This document shows positions 6,952 through 14,501 of a DNA stretch of 64,000 nucleotides, one piece after another. The DNA comes from JAAYCI01 sp964370295 (GTDB lineage Bacteria > Bacillota > Clostridia > Oscillospirales > Ruminococcaceae). Numbering within the stretch: position 1 is the stretch's first letter; each line of letters starts with the position of its first letter. A program made the position numbers and the translations under genes. The stretch is from positions 62,001 through 126,000 of the forward strand of contig CAYJIR010000001.1 of the NCBI GenBank assembly GCA_964370295.1. Reading direction: 5' to 3'. The notes beneath the pieces are model-generated. The model did no database searches. It worked only from the letters and a program-made list of their open reading frames with translations, and was not told the DNA's origin.

Positions 6952-8235
6952 ATGAAGAAAATATTGATTTGCAATGCGAAAATTTGGAACACAGAGACTT
7001 TTGTATATGGCGACATCATGGTGGAAAATGGAAGCATAACAGCCATAGGAAAGAGTTTGCAAGCGGTGGATGCCGAGGTGTATAATGCCGAGGGCTGTGT
7101 GGTGGCACCCGGCTTTACAGACTTGCACGTGCACTTACGTGAGCCTGGCTTTGAGGCAAAGGAAACGGTGGAAAGCGGTACAAAAGCCGCCCTTGCGGGC
7201 GGCTTTACCACCGTATGCGCCATGCCAAATCTAAACCCGGTGCCCGATAGTGTAGAACATCTGGCGATACAACAGGCCGCCATTCGCGAACACTCTGCCG
7301 TGCGTGTGTTGCCATATGCGTCGATCAGTGTGGGCGAAAAGGGCGAAAAATTGTCTGATATGCAAGCTTTGGCGGCACAGGTGCCGGGCTTTTCAGACGA
7401 TGGGCGCGGGGTGCAAAGCGAGCACCTGATGCAAAGGGCTATGCAAATGTGCAAAGAGCAAAACCGCTTTATTGCTGCCCATTGCGAGGTGGACGCCCTG
7501 TTGCCAAAAGACGGGGTTTGCATCCAAGAGGGCAGCACATTGGCGAAACAGAAAGGGTTTGAGGGTGTAAGCTGCGAGAGTGAGGCAGCCGAGGTAGAGA
7601 GAAATATTTGCCTTTGTCGGAAAACGGGTTGCCGCTTGCATATTTGCCACACCTCTGCCGCGCGTAGTTTTGCCTTGGTGCGAGAGGCAAAACAGCAGGG
7701 CCTGCCTGTGAGCTGTGAGGTGGCGCCTCACCATTTGCTTTTGCAATGTGAGGACATAAAAACAGACGATGGCATTTATAAAATGAACCCGCCGTTGCGC
7801 AGTGAAAAAGACCGTAAAGCGGCACTTGACGCCCTGCAGGATGGCACCGTCGATGCCATTGCTACAGATCATGCCCCCCATACACCTGCCGATAAAAACG
7901 GTGGGTTTGCAAAGGCGGCCTGTGGCATAGTGGGTTTAGAGCTTGCTTTTGCACTTTTATACACAAGGCTGGTAAAAACAAATTTTATCACCTTAGAGCA
8001 GCTGCTTGCACTTTTCACAGTAGGGCCCCGCACCGTGTTGGGGGAAGCCCAAAACGTTTTAACAGTGGGCGCAGTGGCCGATTTTACCCTGCTAAACCTG
8101 GAAGAGAGCCGTACAGTTTCGGCAGATTCTTTTTATGGCAAGGGGCAGAGTATGCCTTTTGCAGGGTGGATGTTACAAGGTTGGCCACAGATGACCGTAT
8201 ACAGACAAAATGTCTTTTTGGCACCGTGGTGTTAA
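6952..8235 (+). CDS. pyrC: Dihydroorotase (class I)
   Basis: Converts N-carbamoyl-aspartate to dihydroorotate. 427 residues, the usual size of the longer class I/PyrC-Bacillus type. Metal ligands are visible: His59 and His61 in DLHVHLREPG, then AHCE, ICHTS and IATDHAPH near residue 302. The start ATG at 6952 follows AGGTG by about 5 nt and lies 8 nt after the lipoprotein stop. The rest of the pathway follows downstream. The neighbouring pyrK begins 49 nt later with its own strong ribosome site. Confidence 0.96.
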   Translation: MKKILICNAKIWNTETFVYGDIMVENGSITAIGKSLQAVDAEVYNAEGCVVAPGFTDLHVHLREPGFEAKETVESGTKAALAGGFTTVCAMPNLNPVPDSVEHLAIQQAAIREHSAVRVLPYASISVGEKGEKLSDMQALAAQVPGFSDDGRGVQSEHLMQRAMQMCKEQNRFIAAHCEVDALLPKDGVCIQEGSTLAKQKGFEGVSCESEAAEVERNICLCRKTGCRLHICHTSAARSFALVREAKQQGLPVSCEVAPHHLLLQCEDIKTDDGIYKMNPPLRSEKDRKAALDALQDGTVDAIATDHAPHTPADKNGGFAKAACGIVGLELAFALLYTRLVKTNFITLEQLLALFTVGPRTVLGEAQNVLTVGAVADFTLLNLEESRTVSADSFYGKGQSMPFAGWMLQGWPQMTVYRQNVFLAPWC

Positions 8236-8284
8236 GTACACCACAGCCTAAACAGACAGGATGAAGGCAAAAGGGGGGAAGCCT

Positions 8285-9034
8285 ATGTCGAACACTGCCA
8301 TTTTTACGTTGGAGTATAACCAAAACATAGCGCAGGATACTTTTTTGATGCGTCTTTCGGGGCCTACACACGATTTTATGGCTCCGGGACAATTTGTGAA
8401 CGTCAGTATAGATGGCTTTTATTTGCGTCGGCCTATTTCGGTGTGTGAAGTGTTGCCGGATGGCCTAGTGCTTATTTATAAAGTGGTGGGACGAGGTACG
8501 GCACGGATGGCTATGTATAGCCCCGGTACGCAACTGGATTTGCTAACAGGGCTTGGCAACGGATTTGACTTGACCCAGTCCAAAGAAAAAAATTGCGTGC
8601 TGATAGGTGGGGGTGTGGGTGTGCCTCCCTTGTACGATGTTGCAAAAAGGTTGGCCAAAGAAGGTAGACCCCCTTTGGTTGTGTTGGGTTTTAACAGCGA
8701 GGCAGAAGCTTTTTATCAACAGGAATTTGAAGCCTTGGGCTGTGTGGTCCATATGGCCACCATGGACGGTTCTTTGGGGACAAAGGGGACGGTGGTGCCG
8801 GTGTTGCAAACGCTAAACTATGATTATTACTACACTTGTGGTCCCGAGCCCATGTTAAAAGCGGTGTATGCTTTGGGCGAAGAGAAGGGGGCAAAAGGCC
8901 AGCTTAGCTTCGAAGCACGAATGGCCTGTGGTTTTGGTGCCTGTTATGCCTGTAGCTGTAAAACCCAAACGGGTATAAAGCGGCTATGTAAAGAGGGGCC
9001 GGTGCTAGCTAGCGAGGAGGTGCTTTTTTCATGA
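8285..9034 (+). CDS. pyrK: Dihydroorotate dehydrogenase B, electron transfer subunit
   Basis: 249 residues. PyrK carries FAD and a [2Fe-2S] cluster and passes electrons from dihydroorotate (on PyrD) to NAD+. The N-terminal half is a ferredoxin-reductase-like FAD domain (LRRPISVCEV). The NAD-binding loop is GGGVGVPPLYDVAK. The C-terminal cluster ligands lie in ACGFGACYACSCKT with a further Cys in RLCKEGP. The start was set at 8285, where AAGGGGGGAA lies 5-8 nt upstream, rather than 8261. The 4-bp overlap with pyrD fits a two-subunit complex. Confidence 0.94.
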   Translation: MSNTAIFTLEYNQNIAQDTFLMRLSGPTHDFMAPGQFVNVSIDGFYLRRPISVCEVLPDGLVLIYKVVGRGTARMAMYSPGTQLDLLTGLGNGFDLTQSKEKNCVLIGGGVGVPPLYDVAKRLAKEGRPPLVVLGFNSEAEAFYQQEFEALGCVVHMATMDGSLGTKGTVVPVLQTLNYDYYYTCGPEPMLKAVYALGEEKGAKGQLSFEARMACGFGACYACSCKTQTGIKRLCKEGPVLASEEVLFS

Positions 9035-9969
9035 GTCAGGCTCAAAATACTGCCGTTGATTTATCTACAGAAATTTGCGGTGTTGTTTTAAAAAATCCTC
9101 TCATCCCAGCCAGTGGCACCTTTGGTTTCGGCCACGAGATGGCATCGTGGTTTAAGCTGGACGAACTGGGGGCTATTTGCCTTAAAGGAACCACACAGGA
9201 CGCGCGTTATGGCAATGCACTGCCGCGTGTGGCCGAGTGTGCCGCAGGCATGTTGAATGCCATTGGCCTGCAAAACCCGGGTGTGCAAGCGGTTGTGGAG
9301 CAAGAGTTGCCAAAGTTACGAGAAGTGTATCAGGGGCCGGTGTTGGCTAATATTAGCGGGTTTTCCCTGGAAGAGTATGTATATGTGGCGAAATGTTTTG
9401 ATGCAGACAGCAACACGCAGCTTTTAGAAATCAATGTATCTTGCCCCAATGTGCACGGGGGTGGCATGGCCTTTGGCACGTCGGCAAAGGCGGCGGCCGA
9501 GGTGACACAGGCGGTGAAAAAGGCTGTGAAAAAACCGGTGCTGATTAAGCTTTCCCCCAATGTCACCAACATAGTGGAAATTGCCAAGGCCTGCGAAGAG
9601 GCGGGGGCAGATGGTTTGGTGCTTATCAATACATTGCTGGGGCTACGGCTGGACCCGCGCAACGGAAAAGCCATTGTTTCCACGGGCAGTTGCGGTTTTT
9701 CGGGGCCGGCCATAAAGCCTGTGGCTCTGCGCATGGTGCATGAGGTCAGGCGTGCCACCTCCTTGCCCATCATTGGTGTGGGTGGTATTGCCTGCGCAGA
9801 AGATGTATTAGAATTTCTTTGGGCGGGGGCTTGTGCCGTGCAAGTGGGTGCGCAAAACTTGGTGGAGCCACGTGCTTGTTATGATATAATTAAGGCATTG
9901 CCTTTGTTGTTGCAAGCCTATGGTATAGAAAGTATACAAACGATAACAAAAAGGAGCCAACATGTCTAA
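9031..9969 (+). CDS. pyrD: Dihydroorotate dehydrogenase B, catalytic subunit (class 1B)
   Basis: 312 residues; an FMN-containing TIM barrel oxidising dihydroorotate to orotate. The class 1 catalytic base is a cysteine, seen here as Cys138 in NVSCPNVHGGG. The phosphate-binding GVGGIA is near the C-terminus. Pairing with pyrK (ATGA overlap) identifies it as the NAD-dependent class 1B form, which suits an anaerobe. The pyrF start lies inside its last codons (8-bp overlap). Confidence 0.96.
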   Translation: MSQAQNTAVDLSTEICGVVLKNPLIPASGTFGFGHEMASWFKLDELGAICLKGTTQDARYGNALPRVAECAAGMLNAIGLQNPGVQAVVEQELPKLREVYQGPVLANISGFSLEEYVYVAKCFDADSNTQLLEINVSCPNVHGGGMAFGTSAKAAAEVTQAVKKAVKKPVLIKLSPNVTNIVEIAKACEEAGADGLVLINTLLGLRLDPRNGKAIVSTGSCGFSGPAIKPVALRMVHEVRRATSLPIIGVGGIACAEDVLEFLWAGACAVQVGAQNLVEPRACYDIIKALPLLLQAYGIESIQTITKRSQHV

Positions 9970-10675
9970 AGCAAAAGATCTTATCATTGCCTGCGATTTT
10001 CCTTCTAAAGCACAAACCTTTGCGTTTTTAGAACAATTTACCGACGAAAAGCCTTTTGTGAAAATAGGGATGGAGCTATTTTACAGTGCAGGACCGGACA
10101 TTGTGTGCGAAGCGGTACAACGTGGTCATAAAGTATTTTTGGATTTGAAATTGCACGATATACCCAATACGGTACAACGCAGCATGAAAACCTTGGCATC
10201 GCTGGGTGCTTCGATGGTGAATTTACACGCCGCCGGGGGCAAAGCCATGATGCAGGCAGCGATGGAGGGGCTTTCGCAAGGTGCAAGTGGCGAGCGCCCC
10301 ATTCTGCTGGCAGTCACGGTTCTTACAAGCCTTTCCGAAGAGGTATTAAGCAAGGAATTGTTGCTTTCGCACACGGTGCCCGAGGTGGTGACACATTGGG
10401 CGAGCAACGCCAAAGAGGCGGGGTTGGATGGCGTGGTGTGCAGTCCTTTGGAGGGCGGCCTTGTAAAAAAACAGTGTGGAGATGCCTTTTACACCGTCAC
10501 ACCCGGAATTCGTTATCCCGATGGTGCCCTGGGTGACCAGAGCCGTGTAACCACCCCGGCGCAGGCGGCGAGCCTGGGCAGCGATTATATTGTGGTGGGG
10601 AGGCCAATCACTGCCGCCGAAAACCCGGTGGAAGCCTATACCAAAATGAAACACGAATTTATACATGGCGTTTAA
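9962..10675 (+). CDS. pyrF: Orotidine 5'-phosphate decarboxylase
   Basis: 237 residues; decarboxylates OMP to UMP, the last step of the pathway. The signature DLKLHDIPNTV (with catalytic Lys and Asp) lies at about 60-70, and the C-terminal phosphate-binding VVGRPI is present. The ATG at 9962 has AAAAAGGAG 5 nt upstream, located inside the end of pyrD. It is followed after 48 nt by pyrE, so the operon places the last enzyme before the penultimate one. Confidence 0.96.
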   Translation: MSKAKDLIIACDFPSKAQTFAFLEQFTDEKPFVKIGMELFYSAGPDIVCEAVQRGHKVFLDLKLHDIPNTVQRSMKTLASLGASMVNLHAAGGKAMMQAAMEGLSQGASGERPILLAVTVLTSLSEEVLSKELLLSHTVPEVVTHWASNAKEAGLDGVVCSPLEGGLVKKQCGDAFYTVTPGIRYPDGALGDQSRVTTPAQAASLGSDYIVVGRPITAAENPVEAYTKMKHEFIHGV

Positions 10676-10723
10676 CCGTTGATAAAAATACAAGTGCCAG
10701 CATTACAAAAAGGAGATATTACC

Positions 10724-11365
10724 ATGAATATTACACCGCGTAGCATCGCTGCCGATTTGCTTTCCATTGGTGCTGTTTTTTTGCGCCCGAACGATCCCTT
10801 TACTTGGGCCAGTGGTATTCGTAGCCCCATTTATTGCGACAATCGTCTTACCCTGTCTTCGCCTGAGGTGCGAGGTCATGTGGAGCAGGGCCTTGCACAG
10901 TTGGTGCAAAAAGAGTTTGCGGGGGCAGAGCTTGTGGCAGGTACAGCCACGGCCGGCATTGCCCATGCAGCCTTGGTGGCAGACATACTGGGCTTGCCCA
11001 TGTGCTATGTGCGTGGTGCGGCAAAGGGGCACGGGCGCGAAAACCGTATAGAGGGCAAGGCGCTGGCAGGGCAAAAAGTGGTGGTGATAGAAGATTTAAT
11101 TTCTACGGGCGGTTCGGTATTGGAAGTGGTGGCAACCCTGCAAGAGGCAGGGTGCGAAGTGCTGGGCATTGCTGCCATTTTTAGCTATAACCTTAGTGCG
11201 GGGCTGGAGAAGATGGCGGCTGCAAATGTAAAGCTTGCTACCTTGTCGAATTATGAGGCTTTGGTGGAGGAGTCTTTGGCACAAAATACGATTTCGTCAA
11301 ACGATTTGGCAAAGCTACAGGCTTTCCAAAAAAATCCGCGTGATGAAAGTTGGATGCAGTTATAG
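10724..11365 (+). CDS. pyrE: Orotate phosphoribosyltransferase
   Basis: 213 residues; couples orotate to PRPP to give OMP. The PRPP-binding motif VVVIEDLISTGGSV is intact at about 120. The N-terminal GAVFLRPNDPFTWASGIRSP matches the family. The ATG at 10724 follows AAAAAGGAGATATTACC. It is the last gene of the pyr operon. A short palindrome TTTGGGCCCAAA follows the stop, but I see no convincing intrinsic terminator before argG. Confidence 0.96.
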   Translation: MNITPRSIAADLLSIGAVFLRPNDPFTWASGIRSPIYCDNRLTLSSPEVRGHVEQGLAQLVQKEFAGAELVAGTATAGIAHAALVADILGLPMCYVRGAAKGHGRENRIEGKALAGQKVVVIEDLISTGGSVLEVVATLQEAGCEVLGIAAIFSYNLSAGLEKMAAANVKLATLSNYEALVEESLAQNTISSNDLAKLQAFQKNPRDESWMQL

Positions 11366-11440
11366 TTTTGGGCCCAAATTTACAAAAGGTATAGAGGGGC
11401 TCAAAGTAGCTGCAAGTTCATGAATAAAAAAAGAATTTAA

Positions 11441-11456
11441 AGAATAATTATGCATA
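11441..11456 (+). promoter_or_regulatory. Candidate ARG box upstream of argG
   Basis: AGAATAATTATGCATA matches the ArgR/AhrC half-site pattern TGNATWWWWATNCA at all defined positions except the first T. It sits just upstream of the argG -35 box. Neighbouring AT-rich segments TGAATAAAA and TTGCATTTTTAAAA look like weaker partial boxes. Recognition is from the pattern only. Confidence 0.4.
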
Positions 11457-11462
11457 AAATAC

Positions 11463-11490
11463 TTGCATTTTTAAAATAATATTGTATAAT
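11463..11490 (+). promoter_or_regulatory. Sigma-A promoter of argG
   Basis: -35 TTGCAT (11463-11468) and a consensus -10 TATAAT (11485-11490) with a 16-bp spacer. It lies about 50 nt upstream of the argG start and shows that argG is transcribed separately from the pyr operon. Confidence 0.7.
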
Positions 11491-11542
11491 CATTCTTATA
11501 GTAGCTTGTAAATGTATCTAGAAGGGAAGGAAAGGATCTGTT

Positions 11543-12769
11543 ATGGCAAAGAAAAACAAACAAGATATTAAAAAAGTGGTGTTGGCGTACTCTGGTGGGC
11601 TGGACACTTCCATCATCATTACGTGGTTAAAAGAAAACTACAATTGCGAAGTAATTTGTGTGGCGGCCGATGTAGGGCAAAAAGAGGAATTGCATGGCTT
11701 GGAAGAGCGTGCGAAGAGCACGGGTGCCTCTAAATTATATATAGCCGATATTCGCAAAGAGTTGGTGGAAGATTTTATTTGGCCAACACTGAAAGCAGGC
11801 GCAAAATATGAAGGCTATCTGCTGGGCACCAGTTTTGCTCGCCCGCCCATTGCCAAAGCATTGGTAGAGATTGCAAAAAAAGAGGGTGCAGATGCAGTTT
11901 GCCATGGTGCCACCGGCAAGGGGAATGACCAGGTGCGTTTTGAGCTTACGGTGAAAGCGTTCGACCCACATTTGGCCATTATTGCCCCGTGGCGCGAATG
12001 GGATATTGCAAGCCGTGAGGATGCGATTGATTATGCTGAAAAACACAATATACCGCTAAAAGTAAATCGTGCTACCAGCTATTCAAAAGATAAAAATCTA
12101 TGGCATCTTTCGCACGAGGGGCTGGATTTGGAAGACCCTGCAAACGAGCCTCAGTACGATAAAATTTTGGAAATGGGTGTAAACCCCATGAAAGCACCGG
12201 ACAAAGCCTGCGAGATTAGCTTGCAATTTGAAAAAGGTATTCCTGTGGCATTGAACGGCGAGCGGATGGATGGTGTGGAGCTGATAGAAAAGCTGAATAC
12301 CTTGGGCGGAGAAAATGGTATTGGTCTTTTAGACATAGTGGAAAACCGCTTGGTGGGTATTAAAAGCAGGGGTGTGTATGAAACGCCGGGTGGCACCATA
12401 CTATACCATGCACACGAGGTGCTGGAAACCATTTGTCTAGACAAGGAAACCTCACATTTTAAACAAGTGGTGGCTCAAAAATTGGCCGACTTGATTTATA
12501 ATGGCCAGTGGTATACCCCCTTGCGTGAGGCAATGGATGCTTTTGTGGATAAAACGCAAGAAACCGTGAGCGGTGAAGTGAAGCTGAAACTGTACAAAGG
12601 CAACTTGATTAACGCCGGTGTTACCAGCCCCTATAGTTTACACAACGAAGAAATAGCCAGCTTTGCCACAGGTAATTTCTTTGACCATTCCGACGCAGAG
12701 GGCTTTATCAATTTGTTTGGTTTGCCCATCAGCGTGCAGGCCATGCTCAATGAAAAACTAGGCAAATAG
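11543..12769 (+). CDS. argG: Argininosuccinate synthase
   Basis: 408 residues; condenses citrulline and aspartate with ATP to argininosuccinate. The ATP pyrophosphatase P-loop AYSGGLDTS is at 15-23, and ATGKGNDQVRFEL is the conserved second motif. No argH or other arginine gene lies in the window. Placement after the pyr operon is notable because both pathways draw on carbamoyl phosphate and aspartate. It has its own promoter with a candidate ARG box, and ends before a strong bidirectional terminator shared with tsaD. Confidence 0.96.
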   Translation: MAKKNKQDIKKVVLAYSGGLDTSIIITWLKENYNCEVICVAADVGQKEELHGLEERAKSTGASKLYIADIRKELVEDFIWPTLKAGAKYEGYLLGTSFARPPIAKALVEIAKKEGADAVCHGATGKGNDQVRFELTVKAFDPHLAIIAPWREWDIASREDAIDYAEKHNIPLKVNRATSYSKDKNLWHLSHEGLDLEDPANEPQYDKILEMGVNPMKAPDKACEISLQFEKGIPVALNGERMDGVELIEKLNTLGGENGIGLLDIVENRLVGIKSRGVYETPGGTILYHAHEVLETICLDKETSHFKQVVAQKLADLIYNGQWYTPLREAMDAFVDKTQETVSGEVKLKLYKGNLINAGVTSPYSLHNEEIASFATGNFFDHSDAEGFINLFGLPISVQAMLNEKLGK

Positions 12770-12861
12770 AGTTTTTCTGCAACATGCAAAGCTAGGCCAT
12801 CTTGTGTGTTGTGAGATTGCACGAATTTTTCCGTAAAGCGCAAGAACCCTGAAACATTTAT

Positions 12862-12909
12862 AAAAAACACCATGCAACACGTGAAATTGTGTTTGCATGG
12901 TGTTTTTTT
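12862..12909. terminator. Bidirectional intrinsic terminator between argG and tsaD
   Basis: A 14-bp perfect stem AAAACACCATGCAA / TTGCATGGTGTTTT with a partly paired loop and a run of seven T on the right. The A tract on the left serves the opposite strand. It lies between two convergent genes. Confidence 0.9.
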
Positions 12910-12965
12910 GCCAACATAGACGGCAGAAACAAAAGTGTGAAAAAAATTTGATTGAAAGGTGCCGC

Positions 12966-14018
12966 TTATGGCTTGTTCGATGGGCATTCGCATGTGTCTT
13001 CCAAGGTGGGATAAGATTCATCCATGGGCCAGCTGGCATATCCGTTTAATGTGAAATCGGCGCGGACGCCGGCTTGATATTCGTAATACCCTTGGGCGGC
13101 TATCATGGCTGCATTGTCGCCACATAGGGAAAAATCAGGCAAAAAACAGGCACATCCCAGCTCTTTGGCCAATGATTGCACCTTGCTGCGAAGTTGTGTG
13201 TTGGCGGCCACACCACCGGCTAAGGCTAAGTGGGTGGCTTTGAGGTCTTCTGCGGCAAAACGCAGGCGGCCACATAAAATTTCAGTGGCCGTGTGCTGGA
13301 ACGAAGCGGCAAGACCGGGAACATCTAGGGTTTCCTCGCGCATGTTAGCGCGGTTTACCACATTGAGCACAGCCGTTTTAAGACCTGAAAAACTCATGTT
13401 ATAGCGTCCTTCTGCTTTGGGGATGGGCAAAGCATAGGCTTGCGTGTTCCCTTGCAGGGCCGCCTTGGCAATGGCGGGGCCACCGGGATAGCCAAGATGC
13501 AAGGTGCGTGCCACCTTGTCGAAGGCTTCGCCGGCGGCATCGTCTACCGTGCGACCTAAAACAGAAAATTCCGTATAATTGTGCACTTGCACTAGGTGGC
13601 AGTGCCCGCCTGATGCAATGAGGCAGAGAAAAGGGGGTGACAAGGTGGGATGCGTTAGATAAAGAGAGGCAACATGCCCGCGCAAGTGATGCACGGGGAC
13701 CAATGGTTTATCTGCCGCAAAGGCAAGCCCCTTGGCAAAGTTTACCCCCACAAGCACAGCGCCGATGAGCCCCGGTGCAAAAGTGACGGCAACGGCGTCT
13801 ATATCTTGTGTGGTAACGCCCGCCTGCGAAAGCGCTGCTGCGCAAGTGGCGCTGATGCTTTCGATGTGACGGCGGCTTGCGATTTCGGGGACCACTCCCC
13901 CATAGAGTGCCTGTTCATCCACGCTGGATGCCACCACCGAAGACAGGATATGCCGACCGTTTTCCACAACAGCTACGGCGGTTTCGTCACATGTGCTTTC
14001 TATACCCAGTAGTTTCAA
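12966..14018 (-). CDS. tsaD: tRNA N6-threonylcarbamoyladenosine transferase TsaD
   Basis: 350 residues. Catalytic subunit that transfers the threonylcarbamoyl group to A37 of ANN-decoding tRNAs, with TsaB and TsaE (not in this window). The N-terminus LGIESTCDET and metal ligands His111 and His115 (HHLRGH) are conserved, as is GGVAANTQLR in the C-terminal half. The only suitable start is TTG at 14018, 11 nt after GGAGG. No ATG or GTG lies near that site. It follows rimI and polA on the minus strand, so the three are probably co-transcribed. Confidence 0.94.
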   Translation of the reverse strand: MKLLGIESTCDETAVAVVENGRHILSSVVASSVDEQALYGGVVPEIASRRHIESISATCAAALSQAGVTTQDIDAVAVTFAPGLIGAVLVGVNFAKGLAFAADKPLVPVHHLRGHVASLYLTHPTLSPPFLCLIASGGHCHLVQVHNYTEFSVLGRTVDDAAGEAFDKVARTLHLGYPGGPAIAKAALQGNTQAYALPIPKAEGRYNMSFSGLKTAVLNVVNRANMREETLDVPGLAASFQHTATEILCGRLRFAAEDLKATHLALAGGVAANTQLRSKVQSLAKELGCACFLPDFSLCGDNAAMIAAQGYYEYQAGVRADFTLNGYASWPMDESYPTLEDTCECPSNKP

Positions 14019-14060
14019 AGCGATGCTATCCTCCCAATTGTATTATACAATACGAACACA

Positions 14061-14498
14061 TTATAAAGTTTTGGCCATTAAAAACCCATCTTCTGTGGGA
14101 TTGCGATACATATTTTTGCGCACAGCTAAGGTTTGAAACCCCAATTTTTGGTATAGGGCTAGGGCAGGCGCATTGCCGCAACGCAACTCTAAAAGAACTT
14201 TTTGTACACCGGTCTTGCCCAGGGCCTGCAAGGCTGTTTGCAGAAGAAATTCGGCGTGGCCTTGGCCGCGAAACGACGGTGTGATGGCAATAAATTGCAA
14301 ATCGGCGATATCGGCCACGCTTAAAAAACAGGCAAAGCCCACCGGTTCATTTTGCAACAGTAACACCCAGCAAGGGTTGTGGCTTTTGTTATGAAGGGTT
14401 TCGAAGTCTGAAAGTTGCCATGGGTCCGGTGCGGTTTTGGCAATTTCGGCACAGGCCGAGGCCATCCATGGTTGCCATGTTTGTATTTCTTTTTGCAT
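14061..14498 (-). CDS. rimI: GNAT acetyltransferase, RimI-like
   Basis: 145 residues of a single GNAT fold. The acetyl-CoA loop is QFIAITPSFRGQGHAEFLL, followed by the family pattern LELRCGNAPALALYQKLGF. In Bacillota rimI (N-terminal acetylation of ribosomal protein S18) commonly neighbours tsaD/tsaB, which supports the name. The active region CGN..AL.LY is typical of RimI. The ribosome site AAGGG lies within the last codons of polA, so translation may be coupled. tsaB and tsaE, often part of this cluster, are absent here. Confidence 0.85.
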   Translation of the reverse strand: MQKEIQTWQPWMASACAEIAKTAPDPWQLSDFETLHNKSHNPCWVLLLQNEPVGFACFLSVADIADLQFIAITPSFRGQGHAEFLLQTALQALGKTGVQKVLLELRCGNAPALALYQKLGFQTLAVRKNMYRNPTEDGFLMAKTL

Positions 14499-14501
14499 GG
14501 T

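Noticed and set aside
6345..7652. 435-codon open frame antisense to the pyr lipoprotein and pyrC
   Set aside because: It lies opposite well-supported genes, is Cys/Pro/His-rich without any domain pattern, and has no ribosome site or promoter.
11366..11395. TTTGGGCCCAAA palindrome as pyr operon terminator
   Set aside because: A palindrome with no loop and only a weak T run cannot be supported as an intrinsic terminator.
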